DNA of 64,000 nt from Noviluteimonas caseinilytica (GCF_018406605.1 NZ_AP024545.1:2418001-2482000), one strand, 5' to 3'. Counted from the stretch's first letter, positions 45,155 through 54,619 are shown. Numbers and translations: made by a program. Notes: a model not told the origin generated them from the letters alone.

Positions 45155-45203
45155 CACTGCCCGGTCATCCGCCGGGCAGTGGGCGCACTGTAAACATTAA
45201 TGT
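45155..45203 (-). promoter_or_regulatory. Palindromes in the hicAB promoter region
   Basis: A perfect decamer palindrome ACATTAATGT (45194-45203) lies in an AT-rich stretch, and a hairpin CACTGCCCGG/CCGGGCAGTG (45155-45181) lies closer to hicA. The first is a candidate HicB operator. Binding is inferred. Confidence 0.4.
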
Positions 45204-45243
45204 GAATTCAGGCAAGCACGAAACGAGGCAGAAACGTCCCGGA

Positions 45244-46815
45244 TCAGTGCCCGCCCGCTGCGGCCTCCGCCGACGGCCCGGCCTTCGCCTGGAACGGGGG
45301 CTTGGCGATCCAAACGAACGCGATCACGCCGAGGAACACCAGGCCGAGCAGGTGGAAGATCTCGTTGAAGCCGATCTGCGCCGCCTGGTTGGAAATCATC
45401 CGTTCCAGGATGGCCGCGCCGCGTTGCAGGTCGCCGCCGCCCAGGCGCGTCGCCGTCTCGATCGTGCCGGGATCGTAGGCCGACAGTTTTTCGGTCAGGT
45501 GCGCGTGGTGCACGGCGCCGCGTTCGGTCCACGCGTACGTGGTGAGCGAGGCGGCGAAGCTGCCGCCCAGCGTGCGCATGAAGGTCGCCAACCCTGAGCC
45601 CGCCGCGATTTCATGCGGCTGCAAATCGGACAGCAGGATCTGCAACACCGGCATGAAGAACAACGCCACGCCGAAGCCTTGCAGCAACTGCACCAGCGCG
45701 ATGTGGTTGAAGTCCACGTCCAGGTTGAAGCCGGCGCGCGCGAAGCTGGTGAGCGACATCGCGATGAACGCAAGGCTCGCCAGCATGCGCAGGTCGAACT
45801 TGTGCGCGTACTTGCCCACGAAGGGCGTGAGCAGCACCGGCAGGATGCCGATCGGCGCGGTGGCGAAACCCGCCCAGATCGGCGTGAATCCCAGGTTCCG
45901 CTGCAACCACAGCGGCACCAGGATGCCGACGCTGAAGAACGCCGCGTACGCCACCACCATCGCGATCGTGCCCGCGGTGAAGTTGCGGTGGCGGAACAGG
46001 CGCAGGTTGACGATCGGATCCTTGTCCGTCATCTCCCAGATCACGAACACCGCCAGCGAAATCGTCGAGATCACCGCCAGCCACACGATCAGCGTGGAGT
46101 GGAACCAGTCTTCGTCGTTGCCCAGGTCGAGCAGGATCTGCAGCGCGCCGACGCCGAGCACGAGCGTGATCAGCCCGACGTAATCCATCTTCGGCTTCTC
46201 GAGCCGCTCCGGGCGTCCCTTCAGCTGGCGACCGACCACGAAGCTGGCGAAGATGCCGATCGGGATGTTGATGAAGAAGATCCATTCCCAGCTGTAGTTG
46301 TCGGTGATCCAGCCGCCGAGGATCGGGCCCGCGATGGGCGCGACGACGGTGACCATCGCCAGCAACGCGATCGCCTGCCCGCGTTTGTGCGGTGGATAGA
46401 TCGAGATCAGCAGCGCCTGCGTGATCGGGTACATCGGGCCCGCGACGAAGCCCTGCAACGCGCGCGCCGCGACCAGCAGGCCCATGCTGTTGGCCAGGCC
46501 GCACAACAGCGATGCGACGACGAACAACGCCGTGGCCCACACGAACAGCTTGCGTTCGCCGAAGTGGCGCGTGAGCCAGCCGGTGAGCGGGAGCGCGATG
46601 GCATTGCTCACCGCGAAGGACGTGATCACCCACGTGGCCTGGTTCGCGCTGCCGCCGAGGTTGCCGGAGATGGTCGGCAACGACACGTTCGCGATCGTCA
46701 GGTCGAGCACCTGCATGAACGACGCCAGCGCGAGGCCGAGCGTCGTCAATGCCATGTTCGGTGGGCGGAAGGCGGCCTGCGGCTGTGCGCCGGCGTTTGC
46801 TGCAGTGGCGGACAT
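45244..46815 (-). CDS. emrB: DHA2-family multidrug MFS transporter, EmrB type
   Basis: 523 residues, 14 transmembrane helices. Motifs QVLDLTIANVSLPTISGNL (TM1), WLTRHFGERKLF (motif A) and GPILGGWI (motif C, antiporter) are typical for EmrB/QacA. It exports drugs by proton antiport through the EmrA adaptor and an outer-membrane factor encoded in the same operon. Confidence 0.93.
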   Translation of the reverse strand: MSATAANAGAQPQAAFRPPNMALTTLGLALASFMQVLDLTIANVSLPTISGNLGGSANQATWVITSFAVSNAIALPLTGWLTRHFGERKLFVWATALFVVASLLCGLANSMGLLVAARALQGFVAGPMYPITQALLISIYPPHKRGQAIALLAMVTVVAPIAGPILGGWITDNYSWEWIFFINIPIGIFASFVVGRQLKGRPERLEKPKMDYVGLITLVLGVGALQILLDLGNDEDWFHSTLIVWLAVISTISLAVFVIWEMTDKDPIVNLRLFRHRNFTAGTIAMVVAYAAFFSVGILVPLWLQRNLGFTPIWAGFATAPIGILPVLLTPFVGKYAHKFDLRMLASLAFIAMSLTSFARAGFNLDVDFNHIALVQLLQGFGVALFFMPVLQILLSDLQPHEIAAGSGLATFMRTLGGSFAASLTTYAWTERGAVHHAHLTEKLSAYDPGTIETATRLGGGDLQRGAAILERMISNQAAQIGFNEIFHLLGLVFLGVIAFVWIAKPPFQAKAGPSAEAAAGGH

Positions 46816-46833
46816 GGGGAGGGCTGCCCGGGC

Positions 46834-48012
46834 TCAGCCGCGGCCGGGCAGGTTGGCGCGCACGATCTTCTGGATGCGCGCGTCCGCTTCGGCCAGTTGC
46901 TTCGCGTAAGCCTGCGTGGCCAGCAGCGGCTTGGCCGGCGGCGCGGCGGCGAGCAGCGGACCGCTCTGGTCGCGGATCGCGACGTCGGTGTGCATGCTCA
47001 GGCCCAGGCGCAGCGGGTGGTCGTGCAATTGCTTGGCATCGACGGAGATGCGCACGGGCACGCGCTGCACGATCTTGATCCAGTTGCCGCTCGCGTTCTG
47101 CGCGGGCAGCAGGGCGAACGCGCTGCCGGTGCCGAGGCCGAGGCTCACGAGGTGCCCGTCGAAGCGCACGTCCTTGCCGTAGAGGTCGGAGTGCAGTTCG
47201 ACCGGCTGGCCGATGCGCATCTGCGCGAGCTGCGTTTCCTTGAAGTTCGCTTCCACCCACACCTGGTCCAGCGGGATCACGGTGAGCAGCGCGACGCCGG
47301 GCTGCACGCGCTGGCCGAGCTGCGCGCTGCGCTTGGCGACGTAACCATCCACCGGCGCCACGATCGCCGTGCGCTCCAGGTTGAGGTAGGCCGAACGCAA
47401 TTGCGCGGCGGCGGCGGCGACCTGCGGCTGGTCGATCAGCGTGGTTTCGTCGACGAGCGCGTTGTTCTTCGACAGGTTCTCGCGGCTGCTGGCGAGCGCG
47501 GCTTCGGCGGCGGCGAGTTCGTCGCGCGCATGCGCAAGTTCCTCGGCCGACACCGCGCCCGTGGCGACCAGGCCGCTGCGACGCGCGACGTCTTCGCGCG
47601 CCTTGTCGACGGCGACGCGGCGAGCGGCGATGTCGGCGTGGTTCGCATCCACCGCGCTGTACAGGCCGCGCACCTGGCGCACCGTATTGGCGAGGTTGGC
47701 GGCGGCCTGTTCGTAGGCGACGCGTGCATCGTTCGGGTCGAGCTGCACGAGCACCTGGCCCGCGGTGACCTTCATGCCGTCGTCGGCGCCGATGCTGACC
47801 ACCGTGCCCTGCGTCTGCGGCGTGATCGTGACGATGTTGCCCTGTACGTACGCATCGTCGGTGCCTTCGTGCCAGCGCGCGACGAGGAAGTACCAGAGCA
47901 GCCAGGCGATCGCGGCGATGAGCACGACGAGCGCCAGGATGATCAGGGCGCGCTTGCGCTTGCCGTTCTTCGGCGCGGCGGCGGGGGCGGGGGGATTGAT
48001 CGCAGTCGTCAT
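46834..48012 (-). CDS. emrA: Membrane fusion protein, EmrA/HlyD type
   Basis: 392 residues. One N-terminal transmembrane helix (RALIILALVVLIAAIAWLLW), a biotinyl/lipoyl half-motif TQGTVVSIGADDGMKVTAGQ, a coiled-coil hairpin, and the second half-motif TAIVAPVDGYVAKRSAQLGQ. It links the inner-membrane pump EmrB to the outer-membrane factor across the periplasm. It lies between both genes. Confidence 0.93.
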   Translation of the reverse strand: MTTAINPPAPAAAPKNGKRKRALIILALVVLIAAIAWLLWYFLVARWHEGTDDAYVQGNIVTITPQTQGTVVSIGADDGMKVTAGQVLVQLDPNDARVAYEQAAANLANTVRQVRGLYSAVDANHADIAARRVAVDKAREDVARRSGLVATGAVSAEELAHARDELAAAEAALASSRENLSKNNALVDETTLIDQPQVAAAAAQLRSAYLNLERTAIVAPVDGYVAKRSAQLGQRVQPGVALLTVIPLDQVWVEANFKETQLAQMRIGQPVELHSDLYGKDVRFDGHLVSLGLGTGSAFALLPAQNASGNWIKIVQRVPVRISVDAKQLHDHPLRLGLSMHTDVAIRDQSGPLLAAAPPAKPLLATQAYAKQLAEADARIQKIVRANLPGRG

Positions 48013-48027
48013 GGAAGTGGGCCGGGA

Positions 48028-49485
48028 TTAGTGGGAGGCGGTCGACGCGTCGGCGTCGAGGGCGATGGGATGCGCGATCTGCAGGCCGCCGCCGAGGGCA
48101 CGCTGCAGGTCGACGGTGGCGGTGAGGCGCTGCGCTGTGAGTGCGTCGCGCTGCTGGTCGAGCTGGAACAGCGGACGCTGCGCGGCGAGCACATCGAGCT
48201 GCGTGCCGAGGCCGGCCTTGTAGCGTGCGGTGGACAAGTCGTACGCACGCTGCGCGGCGTCGCGCGCCTGGTTGGCGGACTGCAGCTGCGCATCGAGTGC
48301 ACGCGCGGCCTGCACGGCGTCGGCGACTTCGCGCACGGCGCCGACGAGCGACTGGTCGTAATCGGCGACGGCGAGGTCGTAGTCGGCATCGCGCTTGGCG
48401 AGCTGGTTGCGCAGGCGGCCGCCATCGAAGATCGGCAGGCTCAGCGCGGGACCGCCGTTGACGAGCAGCGCATCGCTGGTGAACAGGTCGGAGAGATGAC
48501 CCGACGCCAGGCCGACGAGCGCGGTGAGGTTCACCGTCGGATAGAAGTCGGCCTTCGCGGCGTGGACGGTTTCGCCCGCGGCTTCGACGCGCCAGCGCGC
48601 GGCGACGACGTCGGGGCGATGGCCGAGCAGTTCGTTCGGCAGCACGCCGGGCACGGTGGGCGCGGACGCCTGCAACACGCCGGGCTTGCCGATCGACAGG
48701 CCGCGATCCGGGCCCTTGCCGAGCAGCGCAGCGAGGGCGTTGCGCGAGGCATCGATCTGCTGTTGCGCGGCCTGCGATTGCTGGCGCGCGGTGGCGACGT
48801 TGGTTTCGGCGGTGCGCAGTTGCACCTGGTTGTCCAGGCCGGCCTTGACGCGTTGCTGCGCCAGTTCGGTGAGGTGCGAGGCGCGCGCGATTTCCGCTTC
48901 GGCGGTGTCGTGCGCGGCATTCGCCTGCGCGAACACGATGTAGGTGCGCGCGATGTTGGAGGCGAGCATCAGGCGCGCGGCCTGCGCTTCGACTTCGCTG
49001 GCGCGCGCCTGGTCGAGCGCGGCGCGCCACGTCGCGGCGTGGCCGCCCCACAGGTCGGGGCTCCACTTGAAATTCAGGCCCAGCAGCGTGACGCCCTGGT
49101 AATTGCCGCCGAGGTCGGAGCCGGCGATGTTCTCGGGCAGCATCACGCCGACGTATTGCGCAGTGGCGCCGAGCGTGGGCTTGCGCGCCGCATCGGCGAG
49201 GCCGGCCTGCGCGGCCGCCTGGCGCACGCGCGCATCGGCGGCGGCGAGCGACGGCGTGCCGGCGAAGGCTTCGTCGACCAGCGCATCGAGTTGCGGATCG
49301 CCGAGCGCCGTCCACCACGCCTGCGTGGGGAACTGCGCATCGGACGTTGCGCCGACGGAGCGCTGGATCTCCAGCGCGTTCGCGTCGCGCGGCTGCGATT
49401 CGGGGGCGAGGCCGCGCGAGCTCGCGCACCCGGCGAGGGCGACGGCCAGGGCCAATGCGGCGACTGTGGGGAACGCGTGGCGCAT
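48028..49485 (-). CDS. Outer-membrane efflux lipoprotein, NodT/OprM family
   Basis: 485 residues with a lipoprotein signal (LAVALAGC) and the two OEP domains typical of TolC-like factors (WWTALGDPQLDALVDEAF at the start; RYKAGLGTQLDVLAAQR near the end). It forms the exit duct of the tripartite pump with emrA-emrB. It starts one base after the marR stop. Confidence 0.92.
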   Translation of the reverse strand: MRHAFPTVAALALAVALAGCASSRGLAPESQPRDANALEIQRSVGATSDAQFPTQAWWTALGDPQLDALVDEAFAGTPSLAAADARVRQAAAQAGLADAARKPTLGATAQYVGVMLPENIAGSDLGGNYQGVTLLGLNFKWSPDLWGGHAATWRAALDQARASEVEAQAARLMLASNIARTYIVFAQANAAHDTAEAEIARASHLTELAQQRVKAGLDNQVQLRTAETNVATARQQSQAAQQQIDASRNALAALLGKGPDRGLSIGKPGVLQASAPTVPGVLPNELLGHRPDVVAARWRVEAAGETVHAAKADFYPTVNLTALVGLASGHLSDLFTSDALLVNGGPALSLPIFDGGRLRNQLAKRDADYDLAVADYDQSLVGAVREVADAVQAARALDAQLQSANQARDAAQRAYDLSTARYKAGLGTQLDVLAAQRPLFQLDQQRDALTAQRLTATVDLQRALGGGLQIAHPIALDADASTASH

Positions 49486-49486
49486 G

Positions 49487-49930
49487 TCAGCTTCCGTTCG
49501 AAAGGTTGTCGCGGACCTGCTCGAGCAGGCGGCGGAGTTCGTCCTGTTGCGATTCGTCCAGGCCTGCGGTCGCCTGCGAATGCACGCGCTGCGCGCACTC
49601 GTTGATGTCCTTCCAGATCGCCTCGCCCGTGGGGGTGAGGTGGATGTGGAGCGCGCGGCGGTCGGCGGGGTCGGCGACTCGGGTGAGGATCCCGCGGGCC
49701 TCCAGCTTGTCGAGCAGGCGGGTCATGGCGCCGGGGTGCAGGTAGGCGGCGCGGGCGAGTTCACCGACGCCGGCCGTCCCGTTGGCCAGGTACTTGATGG
49801 TGATGAACTGGCTGAAGTTGAGCTCGTGGCCGGTGGTGGCGAGCTCGCGTTCCATGCGGGCCCACATGGCGTCGCGGACCTGGCGGAAGAGCAGGCCGAG
49901 GCTGGAACCGTTGCAGGGGGCGGTGTTCAT
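49487..49930 (-). CDS. MarR-family transcriptional regulator of the efflux operon
   Basis: 147 residues, winged helix: ELNFSQFITIKYLANGTAGVGELARAA, then the recognition helix HPGAMTRLLDKLEARG and the wing RVADPADRRALHIHLT. It heads the marR-OMF-emrA-emrB operon and likely represses it until a ligand binds. Start MNTAPCNGSS is preferred over a GTG/ATG nine codons upstream that would lie in the promoter. Confidence 0.92.
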   Translation of the reverse strand: MNTAPCNGSSLGLLFRQVRDAMWARMERELATTGHELNFSQFITIKYLANGTAGVGELARAAYLHPGAMTRLLDKLEARGILTRVADPADRRALHIHLTPTGEAIWKDINECAQRVHSQATAGLDESQQDELRRLLEQVRDNLSNGS

Positions 49931-49938
49931 GGGGCGGC

Positions 49939-49978
49939 ATGATCCATGCGCCCGCAATAGTTGTCAATGCAATTATTG
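49939..49978 (-). promoter_or_regulatory. Promoter and MarR-type operator of the efflux operon
   Basis: An imperfect palindrome at 49955-49978 has arms CAATAnTTG and CAAnTATTG with a six-base centre. The -35 box TTGACA (49967-49962 on the minus strand) lies inside it; 17 bases on is GATCAT (-10, 49944-49939). Repressor binding would block the -35. Confidence 0.7.
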
Positions 49979-50023
49979 TCCCGGCAGTGGAACAAGCCGG
50001 CCCAGCGGGGCCGGGGCGGGTCG

Positions 50024-50812
50024 TCAGACCCGCTTGAGGACCATTTCGAGGACGAACTGGCTGCCGAAGAAGGCCAGCATCAGCAGGGCCATGGCCGCGA
50101 GCGTCCAGCGCACCGCGGTGGCGCCGCGCCAGCCGCGCCGCCAGCGGCCCAGCAGCAGCGCGCCGAAGGCGAGCCACGACAGGACGCTCAGCACCGTCTT
50201 GTGCACCAGGTGCTGGGCGAGGAGGTTCTCGACGAACAGCACGCCGGTCAGCAGCGTGGCGGTGAGCAGCACGAAGCCCACCGCGATGGTGCGGAACAGC
50301 AGCGATTCCAGTTCCGTCAGCGGCGGCAGCGCGCGCAGCCAGCCGTGGAATTCGCGGCGACGCAACGCGCGTTCCTGCGCCCAGAGCAGCAAGGCGAGGA
50401 CCGCGGCGATCCCGAGCGTCGCGTACGCCAGCAACGCGCACCACGCGTGCAGTTGCAGGCGCCAGTCCAGCGTGTCGGTGTGCACGTGGCCATAGGCCGC
50501 GTACCCCACCAGCGCGGCCGCCGCGAGCGGGAACACGATGACGCCGAGCGCCGCCATGCGGCCCGTCGCGCCGTACAGCGTGGTCAGGATCGCCATGCCC
50601 AGGCCGACCAGCGACAGCGCGGAGAAGAAGTGCAGGTCCAGCGAGCCCGCGGTGCGCCAGGTGGTCACGTGCACCGCCACGTGCAGCACCAGTGCGATGA
50701 GCGCTGGCAGCACCCACGCGTAGCCGCGCGTCGCGCGATCGGCGGCGACGCCGCGGGCCAGCAGGCCGGCGGACAGGACGTAGGCGAGGGCGGCGAGGAG
50801 CGCGAGCGTCAT
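50024..50812 (-). CDS. YpjD/CcsA-like cytochrome c assembly (HemX) membrane protein
   Basis: 262 residues with about eight transmembrane helices. It shows the cytochrome-c-assembly core, including HVHTDTLDWRLQLHAWCALLAYATLG, LLWAQERALRRREF and GFVLLTATLLTG. The gene is next to ffh in many proteobacteria, where it is annotated ypjD. It diverges from ffh. Its exact role, perhaps heme handling, is unclear. Confidence 0.85.
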   Translation of the reverse strand: MTLALLAALAYVLSAGLLARGVAADRATRGYAWVLPALIALVLHVAVHVTTWRTAGSLDLHFFSALSLVGLGMAILTTLYGATGRMAALGVIVFPLAAAALVGYAAYGHVHTDTLDWRLQLHAWCALLAYATLGIAAVLALLLWAQERALRRREFHGWLRALPPLTELESLLFRTIAVGFVLLTATLLTGVLFVENLLAQHLVHKTVLSVLSWLAFGALLLGRWRRGWRGATAVRWTLAAMALLMLAFFGSQFVLEMVLKRV

Positions 50813-50905
50813 GCGGCGGAGTGTCGCATGCCGCGTTCAGGCGGGAAGGGGGTGGAGGGCGCGGCGGTATACTGCGCGGCCGTTTTCCGCAGCCGTGCAT
50901 CCCCC

Positions 50906-52273
50906 ATGTTCGAATCCCTGACCCAGCGCCTGTCCGGCACCATCGAGCGCCTGCGCGGCCGCGGTCGCCTGACCGAAGAGAACATCCGCGAATCGCTGCG
51001 CGAAGTGCGCATCGCGCTGCTCGAAGCGGACGTCGCGCTGCCGGTGGTGCAGGCGCTGATCGAACGCATCAAGGTGCGCGCCGTCGGCCAGGAAGTGCTG
51101 AAGTCGCTGACGCCTGGCCAGGCGCTGATCAAGGTGGTGCGCGACGAGCTCACCACGCTGATGGGCGCGGCCGCCACCGACCTCAACCTCAATGTCCCGG
51201 CCCCGGCCGTGGTGCTGATGGCGGGCCTGCAGGGCGCGGGCAAGACCACCACGGTGGCCAAGCTCGCCAAGCACCTGAAGGAACGCCGAAAGAAGAAAGT
51301 GATGGTGGTGTCAGCCGACGTCTATCGTCCCGCCGCGATCGAACAGCTGAAGACGCTCGCGCAGCAGGTCGACGTGCTGTTCTTCCCGTCGGATGCATCG
51401 CAGAAACCCGAAGCGATCGTGCGCGCCGCCATCGAGGACGCGCGCAAGTCCTACGTCGACGTGCTGATCGTCGACACCGCGGGCCGCACGAGCATCGACG
51501 AAGCGATGATGCGCGAGATCCAGGCGCTGCATGCCGCCGTCGCGCCGGTCGAAACGCTGTTCGTCGTCGATGCGATGACGGGCCAGGACGCCGCGGTCAC
51601 CGCGAAGCATTTCGGCGAAGCGCTGCCGCTCACGGGCGTGGTGCTCACCAAGACCGACGGCGATGCGCGCGGCGGCGCCGCGTTGTCGGTGCGCTACATC
51701 ACGGGCAAGCCGATCAAGTTCATCGGCACGGGCGAGAAGCCCGATGGCCTCGACGTCTTCCATCCCGACCGCATCGCCAGCCGCATCCTCGACATGGGCG
51801 ACGTGTTGTCGCTCGTCGAGCAGGTGGAACAGCAGGTCGACAAGGACAAGGCGGCGAAGCTGGCCGAGAAGGTCGCCAAGGGCAAGCGCTTCAACCTCGA
51901 AGACATGCGCGACCAGCTCGAGCAGATGCAGAACATGGGCGGCCTGAGCGGCCTGATGGACAAGCTGCCCGGCATCGGCCAGGTGCCCGAGCACCTCAAG
52001 CAGCAGGTCACGGGCAAGGAAGTGCCGCGCATGATCGCGATCATCGGGTCGATGACGCCGAAGGAGCGCCGCAACCCGCACCTGCTCAACGGCTCGCGCC
52101 GTGCGCGCATCGCGCGCGGCTCCGGCACCACGCCGGCCGACGTCAACAAGATGCTCAAGCAGTTCCAGCAGATGGAAAAGATGATGGGCAAGCTCGGCGC
52201 AGGCGGCATGAAGGGCCTGATGCGGGGCATGAAGGGGATGATGGGCGGGCGCGGCGGCATGCCGTTCCGCTGA
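50906..52273 (+). CDS. ffh: Signal recognition particle protein Ffh
   Basis: 455 residues. N domain MFESLTQRLSGTIERLRGRGR, G domain with GLQGAGKTTT, DVYRPAAIEQL, DTAGRT and TKTDGDARGG, and a Met-rich M domain ending in the repeated MKGLMRGMKGMMGG. It targets membrane proteins co-translationally with 4.5S RNA. ATG at 50906; a much longer frame upstream is antisense to the YpjD gene. Confidence 0.97.
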   Translation: MFESLTQRLSGTIERLRGRGRLTEENIRESLREVRIALLEADVALPVVQALIERIKVRAVGQEVLKSLTPGQALIKVVRDELTTLMGAAATDLNLNVPAPAVVLMAGLQGAGKTTTVAKLAKHLKERRKKKVMVVSADVYRPAAIEQLKTLAQQVDVLFFPSDASQKPEAIVRAAIEDARKSYVDVLIVDTAGRTSIDEAMMREIQALHAAVAPVETLFVVDAMTGQDAAVTAKHFGEALPLTGVVLTKTDGDARGGAALSVRYITGKPIKFIGTGEKPDGLDVFHPDRIASRILDMGDVLSLVEQVEQQVDKDKAAKLAEKVAKGKRFNLEDMRDQLEQMQNMGGLSGLMDKLPGIGQVPEHLKQQVTGKEVPRMIAIIGSMTPKERRNPHLLNGSRRARIARGSGTTPADVNKMLKQFQQMEKMMGKLGAGGMKGLMRGMKGMMGGRGGMPFR

Positions 52274-52389
52274 GGGCGACGGCCAGGCGGGGCCCTGGCG
52301 CCCCGGTTTTGGGCGCGTTCCGGGCGGATTTCGGGTGGATCGATGGGGCCGGGCGCTCCCGCGGGTTCCCCCGGGCCGGGGGATTGGCT

Positions 52390-52395
52390 TAGAAT
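52390..52395 (+). promoter_or_regulatory. -10 box of the rpsP operon
   Basis: TAGAAT, identical to the rplU and tRNA -10 boxes, 54 bases before the rpsP ATG. The -35 is weak (TTCCCC at 52366, 18-base spacer). Confidence 0.5.
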
Positions 52396-52449
52396 CGCCG
52401 GCTTACCTCGGCACGTCCGCCGACTGGGCAACACAGGAAACCCCGCACC

Positions 52450-52710
52450 ATGGTCAAGATCCGCCTTACCCGCGGTGGCGCGAAGAAGCGCCCCTTCTAC
52501 CACATCATCGTCACCGACAGCCGCAGCGCGCGCGACGGCCGCAACATCGAGCGCCTGGGTTTCTACAACCCGATCGCCTCCGGTGCCGAGAAGCGCGTCG
52601 AGCTCAACATGGACCGCCTGAACCACTGGGTCGGCCAGGGTGCGCAGATGACGGACAAGGTCGCCGATCTCGCCAAGCAGGCCGGCAAGGCCGCCGCGCC
52701 GGCCGCCTGA
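52450..52710 (+). CDS. rpsP: 30S ribosomal protein bS16
   Basis: 86 residues, MVKIRLTRGGAKKRPFYHII and LGFYNP, with an Ala-rich tail. First gene of rpsP-rimM-trmD-rplS. ACAGGAAA serves as ribosome binding site. Confidence 0.97.
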   Translation: MVKIRLTRGGAKKRPFYHIIVTDSRSARDGRNIERLGFYNPIASGAEKRVELNMDRLNHWVGQGAQMTDKVADLAKQAGKAAAPAA

Positions 52711-52741
52711 TATTTGCGCTCGCGCCTGGCGCGATGACCGC

Positions 52742-53266
52742 ATGAGCAACACCGACGACGCCCCGCAGAAGACGATTCTGGTGGGGCGTTTTCATGGCGC
52801 CTTCGGCGTCAAGGGTGAAGTGAAACTCGAGAGTTTCACCGAGCCCGCCGATCGCATCCTCAAATACCAACCGTGGCTGCTGCGCGATGCGCAGGGCCGC
52901 GAACGCACGCTCGCGGGCGTGCGTGGGCGTTCGAGTCCGAAGGGCCTCGTCGTGCACGTGCCCGGCATCGAAGACCGCGATGCGGCGGACGCCACGAAAG
53001 GCACCGAGCTGTACGTGCCGCGTTCCGCGCTGCCGCCGCCGGCACCCGGCGAGTACTACTGGGTCGACCTGGAAGGCCTGCGCGTGGTGAACGTCGAAGG
53101 CGTGGATTTCGGGCGCGTCTCGCACCTGTTCGCCACCGGCGCCAACGACGTGCTCGTCGCGCTCGGCGATCGCGAACGCATGATTCCCTTCGTCGCACCC
53201 GACTACATCCGTTCCGTCGATTTCGACGCCGGCGTGGTGACCGTCGACTGGGACGCGGACTTCTGA
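52742..53266 (+). CDS. rimM: 16S rRNA processing protein RimM
   Basis: 174 residues. The N-terminal RimM barrel has TILVGRFHGAFGVKGEVKLESFT; the C-terminal PRC barrel has EYYWVDLEGLRVVN and the end RMIPFVAPDYIRSVD. It assists maturation of the 30S head with bS16 and uS19. Fits the conserved order. Confidence 0.96.
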   Translation: MSNTDDAPQKTILVGRFHGAFGVKGEVKLESFTEPADRILKYQPWLLRDAQGRERTLAGVRGRSSPKGLVVHVPGIEDRDAADATKGTELYVPRSALPPPAPGEYYWVDLEGLRVVNVEGVDFGRVSHLFATGANDVLVALGDRERMIPFVAPDYIRSVDFDAGVVTVDWDADF

Positions 53267-53268
53267 CG

Positions 53269-54039
53269 ATGCGCATCGACATCGTCAGCCTCTTCCCGGA
53301 GTTCGTCGCGCAATGCGCCGCGTTCGGCGTGGTGGGGCGGGCGCAGGAACGCGCGCTACTCTCGCTGCACGGCTGGAATCCGCGCGACTACGCCACCGGC
53401 AATTACCGCCGCGTCGACGACCGCCCCTTCGGCGGCGGCCCCGGCATGGTGATGCTGATCGATCCGTTGCGCGACGCGCTCAACGCCGCGCGCGCCGCCG
53501 ATCCCGCCGACGCCCGCGTCGTGTACCTCACGCCGCAGGGCACGCGCCTGACGCAGGCCAAGGTCAGGGAGCTGGCCGCGCATCCGCGCCTGGTCCTGCT
53601 GTGCGGCCGCTACGAAGGCGTCGACGAGCGCCTGATCGAAGCCGAGGTCGACGAGGAACTGTCGATCGGCGATTACGTGCTGTCCGGCGGCGAACTCGCC
53701 GCGGCGGTGCTGGTCGACGCCGTGGCCCGCCTGCAGGAGGGCGCGCTGAACGACGCCGAATCCGCGGCCCAGGACAGCTTCGAGTCCGACGGCCTGCTGG
53801 ATTGCCCGCACTACACCCGGCCGCTGGAACACCCGCTGGGCCAGGTGCCCGAGGTCCTGCTGTCGGGCAACCACGCGCAAATCGCGCGCTGGCGCCGGAT
53901 GGAATCGCTGGGCCGCACCTGGCTGCGCCGGCCGGACCTGCTGGACGAAGCGGCGCTGGGCAAGGCCGACCGAGCCCTGCTCGAGGCCTTCCGCAGCCGC
54001 TACCTCCGGGCCCTGGACGAACCGGACGGAGACGCCTGA
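53269..54039 (+). CDS. trmD: tRNA (guanine-N1-)-methyltransferase
   Basis: 256 residues, SPOUT fold. It methylates G37 of tRNAs to stop frameshifting. Motifs: RIDIVSLFPEF, DDRPFGGGPGMVM, the knot segment LCGRYEGVDERLIE and DEELSIGDYVLSGGE. The ATG comes two bases after the rimM stop. Confidence 0.97.
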   Translation: MRIDIVSLFPEFVAQCAAFGVVGRAQERALLSLHGWNPRDYATGNYRRVDDRPFGGGPGMVMLIDPLRDALNAARAADPADARVVYLTPQGTRLTQAKVRELAAHPRLVLLCGRYEGVDERLIEAEVDEELSIGDYVLSGGELAAAVLVDAVARLQEGALNDAESAAQDSFESDGLLDCPHYTRPLEHPLGQVPEVLLSGNHAQIARWRRMESLGRTWLRRPDLLDEAALGKADRALLEAFRSRYLRALDEPDGDA

Positions 54040-54168
54040 CCCGCGTAAGCCCCTCAGGTTCAAAGAAAAGCTAGCCAATTCCCGCGAAGGCCCGCTAGAA
54101 TGCGCGGCTTCGCGTCAACCCGTCGCCGCCGTGAGGGCGCCGACGCACTTCATCTACAGGCCGTCACC

Positions 54169-54582
54169 ATGAACAAGCCCTCGCTCAACACCCTGCTTCA
54201 GAACTTCGAAGCCGACCAGATCACGCGCCAGCTTCCCGACTTCGGCCCCGGCGACACCGTCGTGGTCAACGTCAAGGTGAAGGAAGGCAACCGCGAACGC
54301 ATCCAGGCCTATGAAGGCGTGGTCATCGGCAAGAAGAACGCCGGCCTCAACTCCGCGTTCACCGTGCGCAAGATCTCGCACGGCTACGGCGTCGAGCGCG
54401 TGTTCCAGACCCACAGCGCCGTCATCGACTCGGTCGAAGTGAAGCGCCGCGGCGACGTGCGTGCGGGCAAGCTGTATTACCTCCGTGGCCTGGAAGGCAA
54501 GGCCGCGCGCATCAAGGAAGACCTGGCGGGCAACGCCAAGGCGAAGGCCGCTGCGGCCGCCGCCGCTGCCGCGCAGCAGTAA
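54169..54582 (+). CDS. rplS: 50S ribosomal protein bL19
   Basis: 137 residues, MNKPSLNTLLQNFEADQITR, with GVVIGKKNAGLNSAFTVRKI. It sits at the 30S-50S interface. The C-terminus has an Ala-rich extension (KAKAAAAAAAAAQQ) beyond the usual 115 residues. A TAGAAT -10 at 54096-54101 suggests its own promoter in addition to read-through from trmD. Confidence 0.96.
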   Translation: MNKPSLNTLLQNFEADQITRQLPDFGPGDTVVVNVKVKEGNRERIQAYEGVVIGKKNAGLNSAFTVRKISHGYGVERVFQTHSAVIDSVEVKRRGDVRAGKLYYLRGLEGKAARIKEDLAGNAKAKAAAAAAAAAQQ

Positions 54583-54619
54583 TCCTCGTTGCATCGCGCG
54601 CCGCAAGGCGCGCCACCAG

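Noticed and set aside
45613..49605. A 1330-residue open frame on the plus strand antisense to the efflux operon
   Set aside because: Its composition is the Arg/Ala/Gly-rich shadow pattern of high-GC DNA, and four well-defined genes occupy the other strand.
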